From Microbacterium psychrotolerans (GTDB lineage Bacteria; Actinomycetota; Actinomycetes; Actinomycetales; Microbacteriaceae), in contig NZ_JAVFWO010000001.1 in NCBI RefSeq assembly GCF_031085295.1, positions 520,400 through 584,399 of the forward strand: a stretch of 64,000 nucleotides of DNA, read 5' to 3'. A program made the position numbers and the translations under genes. The notes under the pieces are model-generated. The model did not search any database. It saw only the letters and a list, made by a program, of their open reading frames with translations, and had not been told where the DNA came from. Below are positions 60,080 through 64,000 of the stretch, in pieces (position 1 is the stretch's first letter; every line of letters starts with the position of its first letter).

Positions 60080-61473
60080 CGTGCGGCTCCCTCGATCGTG
60101 GCGCGGGCATCGGTCGTGCCGCTGGCCCCGTTCTTCGCGGGACGGCCACCGGGTGCGGCGCCCACCGTCGCTGCGGTCGGGCGGGACGCCGGCGACGCAG
60201 CCATGGGCTGCTCGACTGCCGCGAGCGTCTGTATGATCTCGCTCGCCGGCACCGTGGCCGGCAGGTCGATGACCGGGTTCTCGCGGGTGACCGGCGGCAC
60301 GTTGCCGAGCGCGGCGAGCAGGGTCACGCGGGGGATCGCGCCCACGAGACGGCCGGCGTCGTCGACGACGGCGACCGGCACCGGCCGCTCGACGGCGCGC
60401 TCGACGACATCCGTCAGCGGGTCGTCGACGTGCACCGCCGCGTGCGCGGTGTGCACGATCGCGCGAAGGTCGGTGCGACCGTCCTTGACGGCGCGGATGA
60501 CCGCGCGGTCGGTCACCGTGCCGAGGAACCTGCGGTTCTCGATGACCGACACCGATCCGACCTGCAGGTCGCGCATGACCCGGAGCGCCCCGCGCACCCC
60601 GGCGCTCACCGGTGTTGTCGCGGCCGGCGCTGCCATGACGGAGCCGGCGGTGAGAACGCGTGCCCGGTCGACATCCTGCACGAACTGCGCGACGTAGTCG
60701 TTCGCCGGGTCGGTGAGGATCTCTTCGGGCGTGCCGTTCTGCACGATGCGACCGTCGCGCATCACAGCGATGCGGTCGCCGAGGAACATCGCCTCGTTGA
60801 GATCATGCGTGATGAACACGATGGTGCGGCCGAGCTCGCGCTGCAGCTCGATGAGCTGCTCCTGCATCTCGCGGCGGATGAGCGGGTCGAGGGCCGAGAA
60901 CGCCTCGTCCATGAGCAGGATGTCGGTGCCCGAGGTGAGCGCCCGGGCCAGGCCCACGCGCTGACGCATACCGCCCGACAGCTCATCGGGCATCGCGTCG
61001 GCGCGGTCGCCGAGCCCCACCTTGCCGAGGATCTCGCGCGCTCGCTCACGTCGCTCCTCGCGCCCGACGCCCTGGATCTCGAGCGCGTAGGCGGCGTTGT
61101 CGAGCACCGTCAGATGGGGCAGCAGCGCGAAGTGCTGGAACACCATGGAGACGGAACGCTGGCGGATGCCGCGCAGCGCCGTGGCCGAGCCCTTCGTGAC
61201 GCTCTGCCCCTGCACGAGCACGTCGCCCGCTGTGGGCGGGAGAAGCCCGTTGAGCATCCGCAGCACGGTGGACTTGCCGGAGCCGGACAGGCCCATGATG
61301 ACGAAGATCTCGCCTGGCTGGACCGTGAAGCTCGCATCGATCACGGCGGCCGAGCCGGCGTCCGCGACGTCGGCTCGCGTCGCCCCGGCGCGGAGGCGCC
61401 GGACGGCGTCCTTGGGGTTTCGTCCGAAGACCTTGAAGAGGCCCTTCGCCTCGATGGCAGGAGGAAGCGTCAC
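60076..61473 (-). CDS. glycine betaine-type ABC ATP-binding protein with CBS domains (ProV/OpuAA-like)
   Basis: A 465-residue ATPase. Walker A is GLSGSGKST, the signature LSGGMRQRVGLARAL, and Walker B ILLMDEAFSALDP; the N-terminal GLFKVFGRNPKDAVRRLRAG is typical of ProV. Two CBS motifs follow (~265-390, VSVIENRRFLGTVTDRAV and VPVAVVDDAGRLVGAIPRVTLLAALG), which sense ionic strength or c-di-AMP in related importers. The C-terminal ~70 residues are Ala/Pro-rich. The GTG at 61473 (MTLPPAIEAKG) is chosen because GAGGTG stands six bases upstream; GTG at 61482 is the alternative. It heads an osmoprotectant-uptake operon. Confidence 0.9.
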   Translation of the reverse strand: MTLPPAIEAKGLFKVFGRNPKDAVRRLRAGATRADVADAGSAAVIDASFTVQPGEIFVIMGLSGSGKSTVLRMLNGLLPPTAGDVLVQGQSVTKGSATALRGIRQRSVSMVFQHFALLPHLTVLDNAAYALEIQGVGREERRERAREILGKVGLGDRADAMPDELSGGMRQRVGLARALTSGTDILLMDEAFSALDPLIRREMQEQLIELQRELGRTIVFITHDLNEAMFLGDRIAVMRDGRIVQNGTPEEILTDPANDYVAQFVQDVDRARVLTAGSVMAAPAATTPVSAGVRGALRVMRDLQVGSVSVIENRRFLGTVTDRAVIRAVKDGRTDLRAIVHTAHAAVHVDDPLTDVVERAVERPVPVAVVDDAGRLVGAIPRVTLLAALGNVPPVTRENPVIDLPATVPASEIIQTLAAVEQPMAASPASRPTAATVGAAPGGRPAKNGASGTTDARATIEGAAR

Positions 61474-61486
61474 TGTGTGCACCTCG

Positions 61487-61508
61487 GCAGCTTCCGTGCA
61501 GAAGCTGC
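61487..61508 (-). promoter_or_regulatory. hairpin in the leader of the betaine ABC operon
   Basis: Perfect 8-bp arms GCAGCTTC (61487-61494) and GAAGCTGC (61501-61508) with a 6-base loop, 14 bases upstream of the ATPase start. It could be an operator or an mRNA leader hairpin; no promoter hexamers can be tied to it. Confidence 0.4.
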
Positions 61509-61790
61509 AGCGGTTGCGCCCGGGTGGCGGCCGGGCACGCAGCGGATGTCGGATCCGCGCTTCGGCCGCCGACCATACGCTCACCGGTCTGGCGCCCCGT
61601 GAGGACGTCACCCGTGACCGCGGACTGGTCGGGAACAGCCCCATGAGGGGCCTGATCAACCGTTTCACGACGGCCCGCGAGCGGGCAAATTGGACAGCCA
61701 TCGGCGCTGTAGGTACGTCGCGCACGCGCGATATCACGACCACACGGGGGTCGGGCCGCCCGCTCGCGAACCCTCAGACGGCCCGCGGTG
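61509..61790. other. intergenic region between divergent operons
   Basis: About 280 bases between the betaine ABC operon (minus) and the GntR-ABC operon (plus). Short open frames here are not convincing in codon use. I see no tRNA-like or riboswitch-like structure. The minus-strand promoter must lie here, but I cannot pick it with confidence. Confidence 0.4.
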
Positions 61791-61791
61791 C

Positions 61792-61840
61792 TTGACACCG
61801 AGGGGGCTTCAATGGTTGGTTACTCAAGTAAGTAACCAAC
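61792..61840 (+). promoter_or_regulatory. promoter and inverted-repeat operator of the YtrA-type GntR operon
   Basis: TTGACA (61792-61797) is a perfect -35. A perfect 10-bp inverted repeat, GTTGGTTACT (61815-61824) and AGTAACCAAC (61831-61840) with a 6-base spacer, covers the expected -10 and start site. It is the likely binding site of the GntR repressor at 61856. Confidence 0.7.
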
Positions 61841-61855
61841 TCACTCGGGAGTGTT

Positions 61856-62248
61856 GTGATCGAAGAAGGCCGGGCGCTGTTCCTGCAGATCGCCGAGAAC
61901 GTGGAGGACTCGATCATCGACGGATCCCTCGTCGAGGAGGCCCAGGCCCCGTCGACGAACGAGCTCGCCGCCTTCTACCGCATCAACCCCGCCACCGCCG
62001 CGAAGGGAATCGCCATGCTGACCGACAAGGGCGTGCTGTACAAGCGCCGCGGCATCGGGATGTTCGTCGCGCCGGGCGCGCGCGACCTGCTGCTCGCCGA
62101 GCGGCGCAACGCCTTCGCCGACCGCTTCGTCGATCCGCTGCTCGCCGAGGCCCGAAAGCTCGGGCTCGGGCCCGACGACCTCGCACTGCTCATCCGCGAC
62201 CGCGCCTCGGGACGCGACGCGACCACCACAGAAGGGAATCCACGATGA
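61856..62248 (+). CDS. GntR-family regulator, YtrA subfamily
   Basis: A 130-residue short GntR regulator: winged helix EGRALFLQIAENVEDSIIDGSLVEEAQAPSTNELAAFYRINPATAAKGIAMLTDKGVLYKRRGIGMFVAPGA (~4-74) plus a short helical C-terminus for dimerisation, the YtrA layout. These regulators control ABC exporters encoded in the same operon and often respond to cell-wall antibiotics. The GTG at 61856 has GGGAG four bases upstream. Its TGA overlaps the ATPase ATG (ATGA). Confidence 0.9.
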   Translation: MIEEGRALFLQIAENVEDSIIDGSLVEEAQAPSTNELAAFYRINPATAAKGIAMLTDKGVLYKRRGIGMFVAPGARDLLLAERRNAFADRFVDPLLAEARKLGLGPDDLALLIRDRASGRDATTTEGNPR

Positions 62249-63162
62249 CGACCGGGACGCACGTCATCGAGGTGAAGAATCTCACCAAGCGCTACCGCGA
62301 CACCGTCGCCGTGGACGACGTGAGCTTCACCATCGAGAAGAACACGATCTACGGCCTGCTCGGCCGCAACGGAGCCGGCAAGACGACCGTGATGTCGATC
62401 CTCACCGCGCAGAACTTCGCCACCAGCGGCGAGGTGCGCATCTTCGGTGAGCAGCCGTACGAGAACGCCCGAGTGCTCAGCCGGATGTGCTTCGTCCGCG
62501 AGAGCCAGAAATACCCCGACGACGCGCTCGCGAAACACGCCTTCGCCACCGCACGCCTGTTCTTCCCGAACTGGGACGAAGACCTCGCCCAGCGGCTGAT
62601 CGAGGACTTCCAGGTGCCGCCCAAGACGCGGATCAAGAAGATGTCCCGCGGGCAGATCTCGGCCGTCGGAGTGATCATCGGCCTCGCCGCCCGCGCGGAG
62701 ATCACGTTCTTCGACGAGCCCTACCTGGGCCTGGATGCCGTCGCCCGTCAGATCTTCTACGACCGGCTGCTGGAGGACTACACCGAGCACCCCCGCACCG
62801 TGATCCTCTCCAGCCACCTGATCGACGAGGTGTCCAACCTCATCGAGCGGGTGCTCGTGATCGACCGCGGCCGCATCCTGATGGACGAGGAGACGGATGC
62901 CGTGCGCGAACGTGCCGCGAACATCGTCGGCGACACGGCCGCCGTCGACGCCTTCGTCGTCGGGCGCGAGGTCATCCACCGCGAATCCCTCGGTCATGTG
63001 GCCTCGGCGACCGTGCTCGGTCCGCTCACCGCGGACGACCACGCACAGCTCGCCGCTGCGGGCCTCGACATGGCGCCGGTCTCGCTGCAGCAGCTGATCG
63101 TGCGCACCACCCAGCGAGCGGCCGCCGACGCAGCCACCGCCGATGAAGGAGCTCTGCGATGA
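62245..63162 (+). CDS. ABC transporter ATP-binding protein (YtrB-like)
   Basis: A 305-residue ATPase. Walker A is GRNGAGKTTVM, Walker B EITFFDEPYLGLD, H-loop ILSSHLIDEV, and the signature is the unusual KKMSRGQISAVG. The C-terminal ~75 residues (RERAANIVGDTAAVDAF...) form the extra domain seen in GntR-linked exporters. It is coupled by ATGA overlaps at both ends to the regulator and the permease. Substrate is unknown; the YtrA-type regulator hints at peptide-antibiotic defence or envelope stress (inference). Confidence 0.9.
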   Translation: MTTGTHVIEVKNLTKRYRDTVAVDDVSFTIEKNTIYGLLGRNGAGKTTVMSILTAQNFATSGEVRIFGEQPYENARVLSRMCFVRESQKYPDDALAKHAFATARLFFPNWDEDLAQRLIEDFQVPPKTRIKKMSRGQISAVGVIIGLAARAEITFFDEPYLGLDAVARQIFYDRLLEDYTEHPRTVILSSHLIDEVSNLIERVLVIDRGRILMDEETDAVRERAANIVGDTAAVDAFVVGREVIHRESLGHVASATVLGPLTADDHAQLAAAGLDMAPVSLQQLIVRTTQRAAADAATADEGALR

Positions 63163-63854
63163 ACCGCACCGTCAGTGTCGTGCGCATGCAGCTGATCAAC
63201 AAGCAGACGTTCGTCTGGGTCCCGCTGATCGTGCTCGGCGCCTCGTTCGCCATGTCGATCGCGATCTACGCGATCCTCTACAGCTCAGGCGTTCCTGGGC
63301 CGTTCTACGGCGGCGGCTCGCAGGCGCCGCTGTGGGTGCTGCTGTTCGTGGGGATCTCGTCGCTCACGCTGACCTTCCCGTTCTCGCAGGCGATGAGCGT
63401 GACCCGCAGGGAGTTCTTCCTCGGCACCATGCTCGCCGCGGCGATGTGCGCGGTGCTGCTGGCCGCCGTCTTCGCCGTCGGCGGCATGATCGAGGAGGCG
63501 ACCGGAGGCTGGGGCCTCAACGGCTACTTCTTCGCCCTGGACTGGGTGGTGGCGGACGGCCCGCTCGTGGCGGCGTTCTTCTACTTCGTGCTGGCGCTGC
63601 TCATCTTCATGCTGGGATTCTGGTCGGCGACCGTCTACAAGCGTTCCGGCGCCATGGTGCTGACGATCATCTGGTCGGGCGTCGGAGTGCTCCTCGTCGT
63701 CGCCGTCTGGGCGATCACCCGCTTCGAGATGTGGGCGGATGTGATCTCGACGATCGTCGAGCAGGGTCCGGCCGGGTTCGCGACGTGGGGACTGCTCGTC
63801 ACCGTGCTCCTCGGCGGGATCTCGTATCTGACACTGCGGCGCACCGTCCCCTGA
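63159..63854 (+). CDS. ABC exporter permease of the GntR operon
   Basis: A 231-residue protein with six hydrophobic segments (for example VWVPLIVLGASFAMSIAIYAIL at ~19-40 and MVLTIIWSGVGVLLVVAVWAI at ~167-187) and the short motif FSQAMSVTRREFFLGTML, which is common in permeases paired with YtrA-linked ATPases. It has no recognisable substrate site. It ends the operon and is followed by a facing-pair hairpin. Confidence 0.85.
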   Translation: MNRTVSVVRMQLINKQTFVWVPLIVLGASFAMSIAIYAILYSSGVPGPFYGGGSQAPLWVLLFVGISSLTLTFPFSQAMSVTRREFFLGTMLAAAMCAVLLAAVFAVGGMIEEATGGWGLNGYFFALDWVVADGPLVAAFFYFVLALLIFMLGFWSATVYKRSGAMVLTIIWSGVGVLLVVAVWAITRFEMWADVISTIVEQGPAGFATWGLLVTVLLGGISYLTLRRTVP

Positions 63855-63870
63855 CCGGGGGACGACGAAT

Positions 63871-63914
63871 GACGGATGCCTCGCCCCCGCCCGCGCCGGG
63901 GCGGGGCATCCGTC
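63871..63914 (+). terminator. facing-pair GGATGCC hairpin after the GntR-ABC operon
   Basis: Arms 63871-63887 (starting GACGGATGCC) and 63898-63914 (ending GGCATCCGTC) pair at 16 of 17 positions with a 10-base loop, 17 bases after the permease stop. Confidence 0.75.
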
Positions 63915-64000
63915 GCTCCGCTGCCGTCACCGATTCAGCGGCTGTCGGCGGCCTCGGTGTGGTGACGGATGACTTCGGCGACGATGAAGTTGAACCACTT

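Noticed and set aside
1..64000. CRISPR arrays, tRNA/rRNA genes, prophage or insertion sequences
   Set aside because: I found no regularly spaced repeats, cloverleaf-like sequences with conserved GGTTCGA arms, transposase, integrase or phage structural genes.

Overview
The window reads as chromosome of a high-GC actinobacterium, most likely a Microbacterium-like member of the Microbacteriaceae. The grounds are about 70% G+C throughout, frequent GTG starts, many genes whose -10 hexamer sits 6-8 bases before the start codon (leaderless mRNAs), a CebR-type cellobiose operator, and a small PurL that needs separate PurS and PurQ. The genus is inference; no rRNA or tRNA gene is present. I see no phage, integrase, transposase or CRISPR array.

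Layout. 1-8963: a truncated gene, a small membrane protein, a sterol-carrier-like gene divergent from purD, an acyl-lipid desaturase, a siderophore-interacting protein, a PadR/MFS drug-efflux operon with a clear operator, a TfoX-domain protein and purC. 9116-13977: a two-gene ABC exporter, a uracil/xanthine permease and a double VOC protein. 14014-19941: a five-gene cellobiose operon (cebE-cebF-cebG-bglC-cebR, minus strand) with three LacI-type operators upstream of cebE and a 14-bp hairpin between cebE and cebF. 20197-21149: purS-purQ. 21267-26851: DUF1761 protein, 2-hydroxyacid dehydrogenase, PNPOx-like protein, apt, and a GH13 glucosidase followed by its probable LacI regulator. 26987-33390: M20 amidohydrolase, VanZ/RDD membrane protein, KimA-like potassium transporter and sufS-sufU. 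33447-34819: a DUF4097 protein with a ribbon-helix-helix regulator. 35026-43089: a complete kdpFABC-kdpDE potassium locus with an extra small membrane protein in front. 43129-46360: DUF389 and TerC proteins and a second desaturase. 46417-51280: an ArsR/SRPBCC/hydrolase operon, a GntR/hydrolase pair and a broken SnoaL-like gene. 51374-55955: purL, a small membrane protein and two tandem paralogues of unknown function. 55984-63854: acyltransferase-patatin pair, glycine-betaine-type ABC operon, and a GntR(YtrA)-ABC operon.

Connections. Five purine genes (purD, purC, purS, purQ, purL) lie on the plus strand but are separated by unrelated genes. Two potassium uptake systems of different type (KimA-like and Kdp) are within 12 kb. 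Seven local regulators sit beside genes they probably control, and for seven of them an inverted or tandem repeat can be read directly in the promoter.

Two genome-scale signals stand out. The heptamer GGATGCC/GGCATCC is far more frequent than composition predicts and forms facing-pair hairpins at gene ends. The leaderless promoter arrangement recurs upstream of at least sixteen genes.
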